Shown: positions 1 to 8,968, numbered from the stretch's first letter. The stretch: 64,000 nt of DNA from Helicobacteraceae bacterium (GCA_900770765.1 CAAGLK010000091.1:5424-69423), one strand, 5' to 3'. Numbers and translations: made by a program. The notes: generated by a model not told the origin, from the sequence alone.

Positions 1-767
1 AAGATAGGGTTGTTGTTAGAGAAAATGGTGAGCCTACTTATTTAGCTGGTGATATTATTTATCATAAATTTAAATTTGAGCGAGATTTTAATCGCTATAT
101 TAATATTTGGGGTGCTGACCATCACGGCTATATTGCAAGGGTGCAAGCGGCTATTTCTTATCTAGGCTATGATAGTGCTAAGCTAGAAGTGCTTTTATCG
201 CAAATGGTCGCACTCTTAAAAGATGGTAAGCCTTATAAGATGAGTAAAAGGGCTGGGAATTTTGTTTTAATGAAGGAGGTCGTAGAAGAAGTTGGAGCCG
301 ATGCACTGCGTCTAGTGTTTTTAAGTAAAAAGCCAGATACGCATTTGGAATTTGATATAGACAGCCTTAAAAAACAGGATTCTAGCAATCCTGTATATTA
401 TATAAACTACGCACACGCAAGAATCCACACGCTTTTTTCAAAATCTAGCTTTACGCTGGAATCTTTTAAAAAGCAGGATTGTGAAGCGTTTTTGGATTCC
501 GTGGAATTAAGTGAAGAGCTGCGAGATTTACTAGTTTTAGCCCTTGGGATAGATAAGGTTATAAGCGATTCGTTTAATCAAAGGCTGGTTAATAAATTAG
601 TAGATTTTTTACGCACTCTTGCCGCAGAATTCCACAGATTCTACAATGAAACAAAAATTTTAAATACAGAAAATGAGGAGCAAATCTTAAAAGTGCTTGT
701 TGTAGTAGCGGAATCTCTAGCACTTGGACTAGATTTGCTTGGAATTAAAGCTAAAGTTAGTATGTAA
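1..767 (+). CDS. argS: Arginyl-tRNA synthetase, C-terminal part (5' end outside window)
   Basis: Attaches arginine to tRNA-Arg in the cytoplasm. The reading frame is open from base 3 with no start, so the gene is cut by the window edge. The visible ~254 residues begin within the catalytic domain (NIWGADHHGYIARV, typical of class I ArgS) and carry the KMSKRAGN signature loop, a KMSKS variant that binds ATP. The remainder is the helical anticodon-binding domain, rich in Leu and Glu, ending GIKAKVSM near the usual ArgS C-terminus. About half of a ~540-residue enzyme is present. An internal ATG at 141 is not the real start, because the conserved ADHHGYIARV block lies upstream of it in the same frame. 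fabD follows 9 bp downstream. Confidence 0.96.
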   Translation, partial: DRVVVRENGEPTYLAGDIIYHKFKFERDFNRYINIWGADHHGYIARVQAAISYLGYDSAKLEVLLSQMVALLKDGKPYKMSKRAGNFVLMKEVVEEVGADALRLVFLSKKPDTHLEFDIDSLKKQDSSNPVYYINYAHARIHTLFSKSSFTLESFKKQDCEAFLDSVELSEELRDLLVLALGIDKVISDSFNQRLVNKLVDFLRTLAAEFHRFYNETKILNTENEEQILKVLVVVAESLALGLDLLGIKAKVSM

Positions 768-776
768 GGAGAAAAA

Positions 777-1697
777 TTGAGTTTTGCAGTGATTTTCCCA
801 GGGCAAGGCAGTCAAGCTGTAGGGATGGGCAAGGATTTATTTGATAATAGTGCTGAAGTTAGAGAGTTATTTGAAATCGCAAGTGATACGCTAAGCGAAA
901 ATATGCAAGAGCTTTGTTTTAGCGAAAATAACAAATTAAATTTGACAAAATACACACAACCTGCGATTTTGCTTGTAAGCTATGCGGTGTTTTGCTTAAT
1001 TAAACCTAAGATTAAAGGTAGAATCTCATTTGCACTAGGGCATTCACTAGGCGAGTTTAGCGCACTTTGTGCTAGTGGGACGCTAGATTTTAAAGAAGCT
1101 ATTTCTTTAGTAAATAGACGCGGAATCTTAATGGAAGATGCTTGTAAGAAGCAAAAAGCGGGAATGATGGTAGTGCTAGGATTGGAGGATTCTATTTTAG
1201 AGGAATTTTGTGAAAAAAAGCGGAATCTTGGCTTAAAAGTGTGGTGTGCTAATTATAATGCCGATGGGCAAATGGTTTTAGGTGGGATTAGAGAGGATTT
1301 ATCAAGCCTAGAAGTAGAGCTAAAAGGGCTTGGAGCTAAAAGGGCTTTAATGCTGCCTATGTCTGTGGCTTCTCATTGCTTAGTTTTAGAATCTATGTGT
1401 GAGCCATTTAGAGAAATTTTAGAAAAAGATTTAAAAGATAATTTTAGCTTTCCTATTATTTCAAATGTAAATGCAAAGCCTTATAACACGAAGCAAGAAG
1501 CGCTAGAGCTTTTATCAAAGCAGCTAATATCTCCTGTGCTTTATAAGCAGTCAATTCGTGGAAATGATTCTACAATAGACACTTTTATAGAATGCGGCGG
1601 AAATGTGCTAAAAGGACTAAATAAACGATTGAGTCAAAAAGAGACAATTTCACTTCAAACTTACGCAGAAATACAAGATTTTTTACAAAAGGATTAA
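777..1697 (+). CDS. fabD: Malonyl-CoA:ACP transacylase FabD
   Basis: Transfers malonyl from CoA to acyl carrier protein, supplying chain-extension units for fatty acid synthesis in the cytoplasm. The 306-residue protein starts FPGQGSQAVGMG, carries the nucleophile in GHSLGEFSAL (Ser90) and a catalytic-type His in VASH (His200), and has the family's usual length. The start is TTG at 777, set by an AAGGAG ribosome-binding site just upstream. The stop is followed by one base and then the mtnN ATG, so the two are probably translationally coupled. The fabD-mtnN order is the same as in H. pylori (HP0090-HP0089, from memory). Confidence 0.97.
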   Translation: MSFAVIFPGQGSQAVGMGKDLFDNSAEVRELFEIASDTLSENMQELCFSENNKLNLTKYTQPAILLVSYAVFCLIKPKIKGRISFALGHSLGEFSALCASGTLDFKEAISLVNRRGILMEDACKKQKAGMMVVLGLEDSILEEFCEKKRNLGLKVWCANYNADGQMVLGGIREDLSSLEVELKGLGAKRALMLPMSVASHCLVLESMCEPFREILEKDLKDNFSFPIISNVNAKPYNTKQEALELLSKQLISPVLYKQSIRGNDSTIDTFIECGGNVLKGLNKRLSQKETISLQTYAEIQDFLQKD

Positions 1698-1698
1698 A

Positions 1699-2397
1699 AT
1701 GACAATAGGTATTATGGGGGCTATGCAAGAGGAAATTACGCCACTTTTAGAATATTATAAAGATTATGAAATAATTTCTTTTGGCGGAAATACATTTTAT
1801 AAGGTAAATTTGGATTCTAAGACCTTAATAATCGCTAGAAGCCGCATAGGTAAAGTGCATAGTGCATTAACTGCGGCGACTATGATTATGCACTTTGGCG
1901 CAGAAAAAATTATTTTTAACGGCGTAGCTGGTGCGGTAAATGATAGCTATAAAATAGGCGATATTGTTATTGCTAGTAGATTGTGTCAGCATGATGTGGA
2001 TATTACGATTTTTGGACATCCTTTTGGATTCTTTTCTGAAAGCAAAATTTTTGTGGAATCTTGTAAGAATCTTAACGCCCTAGCCTTAAGAGTAGCAGAA
2101 AAAATCGCAAAGGAAAATAATATTAAAGTATATAAAGGGACAATTGCCACAGGCGACCAATTTATAAGCTCTAATGAAAAAAAAGCGTGGATAAAAAAGG
2201 AATTCAATGCTGATGCTATTGAAATGGAGGGCTCTAGTGTAGGGGTTGTGTGTGATAATTTAGAGATTCCACTTTGTGTTATCCGCTCTATTTCTGATAA
2301 TGCAAGCGATGAGGCTTTAATTAGCTATGAAGAGTTTTTAGAATCTAGCGCAAAAATTAGCGCAAAACTTGTTATAGAAATGATAGAAAACTTATAA
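1699..2397 (+). CDS. mtnN: Methylthioadenosine/S-adenosylhomocysteine/aminofutalosine nucleosidase
   Basis: Cleaves the N-glycosidic bond of MTA and SAH. In Helicobacter the same enzyme also cleaves 6-amino-6-deoxyfutalosine in the futalosine route to menaquinone (established for the family). The 232-residue protein starts IGIMGAMQEEI, where Glu12 matches the catalytic acid of E. coli Pfs. It also has VAGA, the EMEG motif (Glu177) that binds the ribose, and the catalytic Asp200 in RSISDNAS. It directly follows fabD by one base. A strong GGAGGGGG site after its stop belongs to the next gene. Confidence 0.96.
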   Translation: MTIGIMGAMQEEITPLLEYYKDYEIISFGGNTFYKVNLDSKTLIIARSRIGKVHSALTAATMIMHFGAEKIIFNGVAGAVNDSYKIGDIVIASRLCQHDVDITIFGHPFGFFSESKIFVESCKNLNALALRVAEKIAKENNIKVYKGTIATGDQFISSNEKKAWIKKEFNADAIEMEGSSVGVVCDNLEIPLCVIRSISDNASDEALISYEEFLESSAKISAKLVIEMIENL

Positions 2398-2407
2398 GGA
2401 GGGGGAT

Positions 2408-2872
2408 ATGCGTTTAATTATCGTGCGTCACGCAAAGGCAAAAAATAGAGAAAAGTGGGTTGGCAAAGATGATTTAAAAAGACCATTAACAAAAAAAGGC
2501 AAAAAACAAGCAAAAATAATCGCAGAACTAATTGCAAAAAAATATAAAGTAGATGCAGTTATCTCTTCTTTAGCACTTAGGGCGTGTGATACTGCAAAAT
2601 ATATCGCAAAAAAGCAGCCGCATTGCACTTTTAAGCTCGCTTCTTTTATAAATCCAGAAGAGGGAATTGAAGGCTTTTTACACAATAAAGATAAAATTGA
2701 AGAAGATTGGCAAACACTCGTGGTAGTGGGGCATGAGCCTAGCATTGGAGAGCTTGTTAGATTCCTATGTGCTAAGGGGACGCTAAATATTAAAATTGGC
2801 AAAGGTTGCGTAATAGAGCTAGAGCATATCGGGCAAGATGAGTGGAAATTAGTAGGGTTACATAACTTTTAG
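2408..2872 (+). CDS. SixA-like histidine phosphatase
   Basis: Member of the histidine phosphatase (RHG) superfamily, SixA-like subgroup. Such proteins can remove phosphate from phosphohistidine on HPt domains, but the substrate here is unknown. Visible catalytic elements are the N-terminal IVRHAKAKN (Arg7, His8), the R-P-L-T-x-x-G segment (residues 25-31) and the second histidine in VVGHEPSIGEL (His109). At 154 residues it fits SixA rather than phosphoglycerate mutase. It has an unusually strong ribosome-binding site (GGAGGGGG) and probably lies in one transcript with mtnN and the next gene. Confidence 0.85.
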   Translation: MRLIIVRHAKAKNREKWVGKDDLKRPLTKKGKKQAKIIAELIAKKYKVDAVISSLALRACDTAKYIAKKQPHCTFKLASFINPEEGIEGFLHNKDKIEEDWQTLVVVGHEPSIGELVRFLCAKGTLNIKIGKGCVIELEHIGQDEWKLVGLHNF

Positions 2873-2895
2873 CCAGAATCCTAAAAGGAGATTTT

Positions 2896-3405
2896 ATGTT
2901 TGTAGGCAATTTAGTAGATATTGCAAATAAATTTAAAAAAAGTGAGATTCTAAGTAAAATTTTTGGCTATTTATTTGACGCATTAGATACAGAAAATGAA
3001 GTAAATAGACGCATTTGTGAGCTTAATGCTGGAGAAAAATTTGAAGTATTTTTTGATAGCGGTGTAAAGGCAATTGAGCAAGCTTATTTTACAAAAGACC
3101 CTAAAGATGCCTTTTATGAAAGCCATGTTGAAATGGTGGATTTTCAAATGGTAGTAAGTGGCAAGGAGATATTCTTTGTCGCACCGCATAGTTTATGTGT
3201 GATAAAAAATGAGCTAGATAAAGAGAAGGATTTAATAGAATACAAGCCATCGCCTTATATCTCAAGCATTCAGCTATTTCCTGGGAATCTAGCCGTATTT
3301 GAAAGCATTGATGTCCATGCTGGTGGAATCTCTAGCGGTGAAAAAACGCTTGTCAAAAAAATTGTAATAAAAGTGCCAAAAGAGCTAATTAAGCTAAATT
3401 TTTAG
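2896..3405 (+). CDS. YhcH/YjgK/YiaL family protein (DUF386)
   Basis: A 169-residue cupin-fold protein of the YhcH/YjgK/YiaL family. Members are linked to sugar acid metabolism, and E. coli YhcH (NanQ) acts on sialic acid anomers; the substrate here is not known. Supporting features are the HVEMVDFQMVVSGKE segment (residues ~75-90), the late IQLFPGNLAVFESIDVHAGG block with DVHA, and the terminal VKKIVIKVPKE strand, all typical of the family in order and spacing. No sialic acid catabolic genes are nearby, so its role cannot be read from context. It has an AAAGGAG ribosome-binding site and follows the SixA-like gene by 23 bp. Confidence 0.75.
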   Translation: MFVGNLVDIANKFKKSEILSKIFGYLFDALDTENEVNRRICELNAGEKFEVFFDSGVKAIEQAYFTKDPKDAFYESHVEMVDFQMVVSGKEIFFVAPHSLCVIKNELDKEKDLIEYKPSPYISSIQLFPGNLAVFESIDVHAGGISSGEKTLVKKIVIKVPKELIKLNF

Positions 3406-3457
3406 AAAATTTAGGGCTTGGAATCTTTAAAAATTTATTAAAAATTTAGTATTTTTA

Positions 3458-3486
3458 TTGACAAATGAAAATAATTTTTATAATAT
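3458..3486 (+). promoter_or_regulatory. Consensus sigma70 promoter with operator-like spacer, upstream of perR-like gene
   Basis: A perfect -35 TTGACA (3458-3463) and -10 TAATAT (3481-3486) are separated by exactly 17 bp. Such a -35 is unusual in Helicobacter, where promoters often lack one. The spacer contains AATAATTTTTAT, which matches the core of the palindromes upstream of katA and the ankyrin gene. This suggests binding by a Fur/PerR-type repressor and possible autoregulation (inference). Confidence 0.7.
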
Positions 3487-3534
3487 TTTTCCTTTTATAA
3501 AAAAAATCATTTACTAATTATTTTAAGGAAAAAT

Positions 3535-3936
3535 ATGTTTGAGCAAATTTTAAGAGAAAATCATCTAAAAATTACTCCACAACGCTTAGCGATTTTAAAA
3601 GAGATTCAAAAATTTGGCCACATAAGCATTGAAGAGATTTATGAAAATATTAAAGAAAGTAATCCTTCGATGTCTTTAGCGACAATTTATAAGAATCTTA
3701 CCTTTATGCAAGAAGCAAAAATCGTAGATGAAGTAAAGCTACCAAATCAAAAGCAAAGATATGAGCTAACTAAAAAGCCGCATATTCACCTAGTATGTGA
3801 AAAATGCGGAAGCATCGTGGATATGGAGCTTGAAGCGCCTGTTAATGAGCTTAAAAAAGCCTGCGAAAAATCATCACACTACACAATAAATGATGCCTCT
3901 ATTGCTATGCTTGGAATCTGCGTAAATTGCCAATAA
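3535..3936 (+). CDS. perR: Fur-family metalloregulator, PerR-like
   Basis: DNA-binding repressor of the Fur superfamily, 133 residues. The winged helix contains LKITPQRLAIL and SMSLATIYKNL (recognition helix). The C-terminal part has HIHLVCEKCG and CVNC, giving two CxxC pairs for the structural zinc site, and several His/Asp for the regulatory metal. Its short N-terminus and SLATIYKNL helix resemble campylobacter PerR more than Fur (LNVGIATVYRTL type), so peroxide-responsive PerR is the likelier identity, but sequence alone cannot settle metal or ligand. It has its own promoter at 3458-3486. Likely targets in this window are katA and the ankyrin gene (see their operators). Confidence 0.72.
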   Translation: MFEQILRENHLKITPQRLAILKEIQKFGHISIEEIYENIKESNPSMSLATIYKNLTFMQEAKIVDEVKLPNQKQRYELTKKPHIHLVCEKCGSIVDMELEAPVNELKKACEKSSHYTINDASIAMLGICVNCQ

Positions 3937-3956
3937 GCCCTTGTGGCTTTAATGCT
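3935..3956 (+). terminator. Weak terminator-like hairpin after perR-like gene
   Basis: AAGCC (3935-3939) pairs with GGCTT (3945-3949) across a 5-nt loop and is followed by a T-rich stretch. The stem is only 5 bp, so this is a tentative call. Confidence 0.35.
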
Positions 3957-3996
3957 TTTAACTTTATAATTTCTTTTGTTTTAAAAATTTAAAGAT

Positions 3997-4002
3997 TATA
4001 AT
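3997..4002 (+). promoter_or_regulatory. -10 box for EI24-dnaB-rdgB unit
   Basis: Perfect TATAAT about 29 bp before the EI24 gene start, in T/A-rich sequence and with no clear -35, as usual in Helicobacter. A second TATAAT lies just upstream at about 3965-3970. Confidence 0.5.
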
Positions 4003-4030
4003 TCACGCTTATTTTTTTCTAAGGGGATAT

Positions 4031-4792
4031 ATGCAAGATTCCATTGTGATGGCAAAAAAAGGCGTATATGAATATTTTAAAGCAGCTAAAAAAGATTTTT
4101 TTACTCCTTATATTTTAAAATTAGCCTTTGGTCCTTATATTGTCGCTTTTATTGTATTTAGCATAATTTTTTATTATTTTTCGCCCACTTGGTATGAAAT
4201 AATTTTTAATATTATGCGATATGATTTTAGCTTTTCTAGCGTGTATCTTGCGTGGATTCAAGTTGTTTTTGATAATTTATTAAAAGTTTCTGTGGTGATT
4301 TTGCTATTTTTTTTATTTTTAGCAGCTTCATTTTTACTCTCTTATGCTATTTGTGCATTTGTAGCGCCTTTTGTAATAAAATTTATTCAAAAAAATCATT
4401 ATAAAGAAATTTTGCTAGAAAATAATGTTGGAATCTTTGAAATAACTTTTAAACTTATAAAAATTTATTTTTTATATATTTTATTTTTATTTGTATTGAT
4501 TCCATTTTATTTTTTACCTTTTGTGGGTGGTTTTGTTATTTTACTGCCAAATTATTGGCTATTTGCAAAAAGTTTAGTGCTAGATAGCGGTGGTGAGATT
4601 TTTAAAAAAGAGCAGTTAGAATCTATAAAAAAGGCAAATAAAGGCAGAATCCAAAGTGCGATATTACCGCTTTTTGCACTTAGCTTAATCCCTATTTTAG
4701 GCTTTTTTGTGCCTATTTTTGCCCTTTGTGTTTTAGCACATTTATTTTTTGATTTAAAAAAGGAGTTTTATGGATACACAAATACAAATTGA
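4031..4792 (+). CDS. EI24/CysZ-like integral membrane protein
   Basis: A 253-residue inner-membrane protein with about five hydrophobic helices (residues ~33-53, 85-120, 145-165, 168-185, 212-240) broken by short charged loops. The layout and the FxxPYxLKLAFGPY start resemble the EI24 domain family, which includes the sulfate permease CysZ. Transport activity is not shown by the sequence, and no sulfate assimilation genes are adjacent. Its 3' end overlaps dnaB by 23 bp, so dnaB translation is probably coupled. The ribosome-binding site is AAGGGG. Confidence 0.7.
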   Translation: MQDSIVMAKKGVYEYFKAAKKDFFTPYILKLAFGPYIVAFIVFSIIFYYFSPTWYEIIFNIMRYDFSFSSVYLAWIQVVFDNLLKVSVVILLFFLFLAASFLLSYAICAFVAPFVIKFIQKNHYKEILLENNVGIFEITFKLIKIYFLYILFLFVLIPFYFLPFVGGFVILLPNYWLFAKSLVLDSGGEIFKKEQLESIKKANKGRIQSAILPLFALSLIPILGFFVPIFALCVLAHLFFDLKKEFYGYTNTN

Positions 4793-6206
4793 ACGCTCAA
4801 TTTTAAGTGCGATTTTTTACGACCCTGAGCGATTAGATATTATAGAAGAGTTATTGAGTGCAAATGATTTTTATTATATCCCACATAGAAATATTTTTCG
4901 TGCTATGCAAGAGCTTAAACGCACAGACCGCCCTATTGATGAGGAATTTGTCGTAAAGCTATCTACTAAATCACACCCTATTTCACAAGATGAAGTTTTA
5001 AACATTACAGCCACAACTCCAATTAGCGATGTAAAAAATTATGCAAATGATATTAGAGAGGCTTCAATTAAGAGAAAATTACACTCTTTTGCCACTAAAT
5101 TACAAGAAGCAAGCACAAGCAGTGAAAGCACTCAAAGCATTATGGATTATTTACAAAGTGAGCTTTATAAACTTACAGAAGTGCATGAATCTAAGGATTT
5201 TAGAGATTCTGCAAACATTGTAGATTCCACAATGCAATATATTAAAGATATGAAAGCAAGGGGAAATAACCTATTAATCGGCATAGACACAGGCTTTAAA
5301 TCTTTAAATAAAAAAACAACAGGCTTTGGCAAAGGTGATTTAATAATTGTCGCTGCGCGTCCTGCTATGGGCAAAACAACGCTTGTTTTAAATATGGCAC
5401 AAAGGGCGTTAGATACGGGCATTGGTGTGGCGTTTTTTAGCCTTGAGATGCCAGCTGAACAGCTTATGCTTAGAATGTTTTCTGCTATCACTTCTATTTC
5501 TTTGCAAAGTTTAAGAGTGGGGAATTTAATGGATAATGAATTAGAGCGGCTTAGTAGGGCTGTGGATGTAATGCGAAGAGCGCCGCTATTTGTAGATGAT
5601 GGCAGTTTGCTTACAATTCACCAACTCCGCACAAAATTAAGAAAAATCAAAAAAAAGCATCCAGAAATTGGCCTAGCGATTGTGGATTATTTACAATTAA
5701 TGAACGGTGCTAATAATAAAGATAGACATCAAGAGGTAAGTGAAATTAGCCGTGGGCTAAAGATGATTGCAAGAGAGCTTGAAATGCCCATTATCGCACT
5801 CTCTCAGCTTAATCGTGGGTTGGAATCTAGGAGTGATAGGCGACCTATGCTATCAGACTTAAGAGAATCTGGCTCAATAGAGCAAGATGCGGATCTTATT
5901 TTATTTGTCTATCGCGATGCAGTTTATAAACAAAAAGATGAAAAAGAAAAAGAAGAAGCCTCTAGAAAAGAGGGCGGAAACTATAAAAGTGCTTTTGTAG
6001 AAAAAAATGAAGAGGAAGCAGAAATTATAATCGGTAAGCAAAGAAATGGTCCAACAGGTGTGGTAAAACTAATATTTCACAAACATTGCACTCGCTTTAC
6101 GGATTATAATAATGGTGAAATTGAGGTTGAATACGACGCAGCGCCAACAGAGTTTATACAACCACAAGATTTTAATAATAATAAAGTAGAGTTTCAGCAT
6201 ATTTAA
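4770..6206 (+). CDS. dnaB: Replicative DNA helicase DnaB
   Basis: Hexameric 5'-3' helicase that unwinds DNA at the replication fork. The N-terminal primase-interacting domain (residues ~5-105) precedes a RecA-like motor. Walker A is ARPAMGKTT (196-204), Walker B is LAIVDYLQLM (Asp306), and SQLNRGLESRSDRRP and DLRESGSIEQDAD carry the sensor/arginine-finger region. The 478-residue length is normal, with no intein. A very charged insertion (about residues 387-414, Lys/Glu rich) separates YRDAVY from the EIIIGKQRNGPTG strand; Helicobacter DnaB is known to carry extra sequence in this domain. ATG at 4770 has GGAG upstream and lies inside the EI24 gene. Confidence 0.97.
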   Translation: MDTQIQIERSILSAIFYDPERLDIIEELLSANDFYYIPHRNIFRAMQELKRTDRPIDEEFVVKLSTKSHPISQDEVLNITATTPISDVKNYANDIREASIKRKLHSFATKLQEASTSSESTQSIMDYLQSELYKLTEVHESKDFRDSANIVDSTMQYIKDMKARGNNLLIGIDTGFKSLNKKTTGFGKGDLIIVAARPAMGKTTLVLNMAQRALDTGIGVAFFSLEMPAEQLMLRMFSAITSISLQSLRVGNLMDNELERLSRAVDVMRRAPLFVDDGSLLTIHQLRTKLRKIKKKHPEIGLAIVDYLQLMNGANNKDRHQEVSEISRGLKMIARELEMPIIALSQLNRGLESRSDRRPMLSDLRESGSIEQDADLILFVYRDAVYKQKDEKEKEEASRKEGGNYKSAFVEKNEEEAEIIIGKQRNGPTGVVKLIFHKHCTRFTDYNNGEIEVEYDAAPTEFIQPQDFNNNKVEFQHI

Positions 6207-6216
6207 AAGGATTCTT

Positions 6217-6861
6217 ATGCGTATTATTTTAGCCACTTCAAATAAAGACAAAGTGCGAGAAATTAAAGAAATTTTCACACAAACGCTAAGTGATTTGAAT
6301 CCTAGCGTTATCCCTTGGGATGAGTTAGTTGTGCCTTTTGAAATTGAAGAAAATGGCAGTAGCTTTAAAGAAAACGCACTTATTAAATCAAAGGCAGTTT
6401 TTAGGATTCTAAGTAAAAAAGGGCTTTTAGATAAAAATGATTTTGTCTTAAGCGATGATAGTGGAATCTGTGTGGATAAACTAGGTGGAATCCCAGGGAT
6501 TTATAGTGCAAGATATAGCGCATTATATAGCGATAAAAGCGGAAGTGCTAAAGAAAATTTAGAACTTTTATTAAAAGAAGTAAAAAAGCTAGAGGGGCAA
6601 ACTTCAAGCGCGCATTATTGCGCAAGTATAGGCATTAGCAGCTTTTTTGGCGATTTTAGCACACATGGCTTTATGTATGGATGTGTAATAGCGCAAAAGC
6701 GCGGCGAAAACGGCTTTGGCTATGACCCTATGTTTATCCCACAAGGCTTTAAGCACACACTAGCCGAGCTAGATGCGGAATCTAAAAATAATATTTCACA
6801 TCGTAAAATTGCCCTAGATTTAGCCAGCCTAATTTTAAGAGCGTTAAAGCCTATTTTGTAA
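6217..6861 (+). CDS. rdgB: XTP/dITP diphosphatase (RdgB/HAM1)
   Basis: House-cleaning pyrophosphatase that hydrolyses dITP, XTP and related non-canonical purine triphosphates to keep them out of DNA. The 214-residue protein shows ILATSNKDKVREIKEIF at the start, FKENALIKSKA, LSDDSGICVDKLGGIPGIYSARYS (catalytic Asp pair) and GFGYDPMFIPQGF near the end, all in family order. It starts 10 bp after dnaB with AAAGGA as ribosome-binding site, so it likely shares that transcript. Confidence 0.96.
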   Translation: MRIILATSNKDKVREIKEIFTQTLSDLNPSVIPWDELVVPFEIEENGSSFKENALIKSKAVFRILSKKGLLDKNDFVLSDDSGICVDKLGGIPGIYSARYSALYSDKSGSAKENLELLLKEVKKLEGQTSSAHYCASIGISSFFGDFSTHGFMYGCVIAQKRGENGFGYDPMFIPQGFKHTLAELDAESKNNISHRKIALDLASLILRALKPIL

Positions 6862-6961
6862 CACTTTATAAAAATTTTAAATAAATTTAAGAAATTTAAG
6901 AAAGATTTTACTTTTTTATGTAACTATAAACACTTTTATTTTTATTAAAAGTGGGTTAAAT

Positions 6962-8905
6962 ATGAGAATTAGTATTATTCTTTCAATGCTGTTGATAGCG
7001 AGTGTTGCAAATGCAAAAGAGGAAAATAAAAATACAATAATGATAACGCATACTAATTCTAATATGCTAAATCCAACACAAATAGAATACGCAGATATTT
7101 TAGGTAAAGATGCACTGCTAAACTCAAGCGATGTAGCGGAGAGTTTATTGCAAATCCCTGGCTTTTCTGTGGCTAAAAAAGGTGGCGGTGGGACTGAAGC
7201 CTTTTATCGCTCACAAGGCGGTGGAAGGCTGCCAATTATCGTAAGCGGCGGGAATCTACAAGGCGGTTGTGGTGGCAGAATGGATACGATTCTAACCTAT
7301 GTAATCCCACAAAATTACAATTCTATAAAAGTAATAAAAGGCCCACAAGATGTAAGATGGGGGAATATTATCGCTGGTGGGCTAATTTTTGACAGAGAGA
7401 TTTTAAGGGCGGATAAAAATGGCTTTAGTGCTGGGCTAGATGGGCTATATGGTAGCTTTAGCAGAGTGGATTTTAACACACACGCAGAGGCAAAAAGCGC
7501 TTATGGCTCTCTCCAAGCGATTTATTCAGACTATCAAAGCAATGATTATAAAAGCGGCAGTGGAGAAATCGTGCATTCACAATATTATAGGCGGCAAGGC
7601 AGCGCAATAGCCACACTTACGCCAAATCAAAATAGCGCGATAGAATTTAGCGTAGATGTAGGTAGAGGCGATGCGGCTTATGCAGATAGAGCACTTGATG
7701 CTAGGACATTTGATAGAGAATCTTACTCTATAAGATTCCAACAACTATTTAATGAAAACACGCTTGATTTAAGAGCATATTATCATGAAATAGACCATAT
7801 TATGGATAACTTTAGCTTAAGCGGCGGAGTGCCAAAAACAGGCACGACTTACTCTGTGAGTAACCCTACACGCATAAACACAGGCGCTAGAGCGGAATTT
7901 TCATGGGTAAGCGATGCGGCAAAGCATTATATAGGTGCAAATTATAATCAAGATAGACATAAAAGCCGCGCAAGTGGAAGCCGTGCGACAAAAGAAGAAG
8001 CAGAGAGCATTTTAAATACACCTTATAAGAAAAACTACACTTTTGGCACATTTGGAATCTTTAGTCAAAATGAATTTTATACAAATTTAGATTCTGGCGT
8101 TTTTATCGGTGCAAGGGCTGATAGAGTGATAACTAAAAAATACGCAACAAATGAGGAAAATAGAGAATACGCAATAGGCGGCTTTATGAGATATGAAAAA
8201 TATCTAAGTAATTTAACGCTTTATAGTGGCGTAGGATATGCTGAGAGAATCCCGGACTTTTGGGAAGTTAATAAGCTAGATGGTATGGAGTTAGAAAAAG
8301 AGCGAAATATGCAGCTAGATATTGGCGCAAATTATAAAGGCGAGAAACTAAATGCAAATATTTCTGGCTTTATATCCTATATTAAAGACTATATTATGCT
8401 AGATTATACAAAGGCGGCGACAAGGAGTTTTAATACAAATGCAAATTTGCTAGGGCTAGAAGCAGAAGTAAGCTATGAGTTTTTAGAAAATACATTTTTT
8501 GAAACTTCACTTAGCTACACTTATGGAGAGGATACTAAGCTAGATGTGCCACTAGCACAAACCGCACCACTGCAAACAAGAATTGCCCTAAAATATGATA
8601 ATCAAAGATTCTTTGTAAAAGGCGAAGTATATGCAAACGCAAGACAAACTCGCACAAACGCTGGTTATGGTAATGTAGTAGGAAAGGACTTTGGCGATTC
8701 TAGCGGATTTTCTATCCTAAATTTTTATACAGGTTATAGATATAAAAAACTCCAGCTTCTAGCAGGGATAGAAAATATAACAGATAAATTATATAGCTAT
8801 CATTTATCAAAAAATAGCATAGCATTAAACTTAGATAACCCTATAAGTAATAGAATTTATGAAATGGGTAGAAATATGTGGATAAGGGCGAAAGTGGAAT
8901 TTTAA
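6962..8905 (+). CDS. TonB-dependent outer-membrane copper receptor, OprC-like
   Basis: A 647-residue outer-membrane receptor. A signal peptide (residues 1-19, cut after VANA) precedes a plug domain (~45-150) and a 22-strand-type barrel ending in VEF with terminal Phe. The plug has IIVSGGNLQGGCGGRMD and VIKGPQDVRWG, which match the copper receptor OprC of Pseudomonas. Its copper ligands, a CxxxM in the plug and an HxM in an extracellular loop, both appear here as Cys103/Met107 and His279/Met281 (DHIMDN). Copper import is therefore well supported, though from remembered OprC residues. No tonB or copper gene is adjacent. An AT-rich 100-bp gap upstream suggests its own promoter. Confidence 0.85.
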   Translation: MRISIILSMLLIASVANAKEENKNTIMITHTNSNMLNPTQIEYADILGKDALLNSSDVAESLLQIPGFSVAKKGGGGTEAFYRSQGGGRLPIIVSGGNLQGGCGGRMDTILTYVIPQNYNSIKVIKGPQDVRWGNIIAGGLIFDREILRADKNGFSAGLDGLYGSFSRVDFNTHAEAKSAYGSLQAIYSDYQSNDYKSGSGEIVHSQYYRRQGSAIATLTPNQNSAIEFSVDVGRGDAAYADRALDARTFDRESYSIRFQQLFNENTLDLRAYYHEIDHIMDNFSLSGGVPKTGTTYSVSNPTRINTGARAEFSWVSDAAKHYIGANYNQDRHKSRASGSRATKEEAESILNTPYKKNYTFGTFGIFSQNEFYTNLDSGVFIGARADRVITKKYATNEENREYAIGGFMRYEKYLSNLTLYSGVGYAERIPDFWEVNKLDGMELEKERNMQLDIGANYKGEKLNANISGFISYIKDYIMLDYTKAATRSFNTNANLLGLEAEVSYEFLENTFFETSLSYTYGEDTKLDVPLAQTAPLQTRIALKYDNQRFFVKGEVYANARQTRTNAGYGNVVGKDFGDSSGFSILNFYTGYRYKKLQLLAGIENITDKLYSYHLSKNSIALNLDNPISNRIYEMGRNMWIRAKVEF

Positions 8906-8968
8906 TTGATAAATGGTTGGAATCCTAACTGCTAAATATGCTAAAATATTAGCTTTTAAAGGGTAAAG

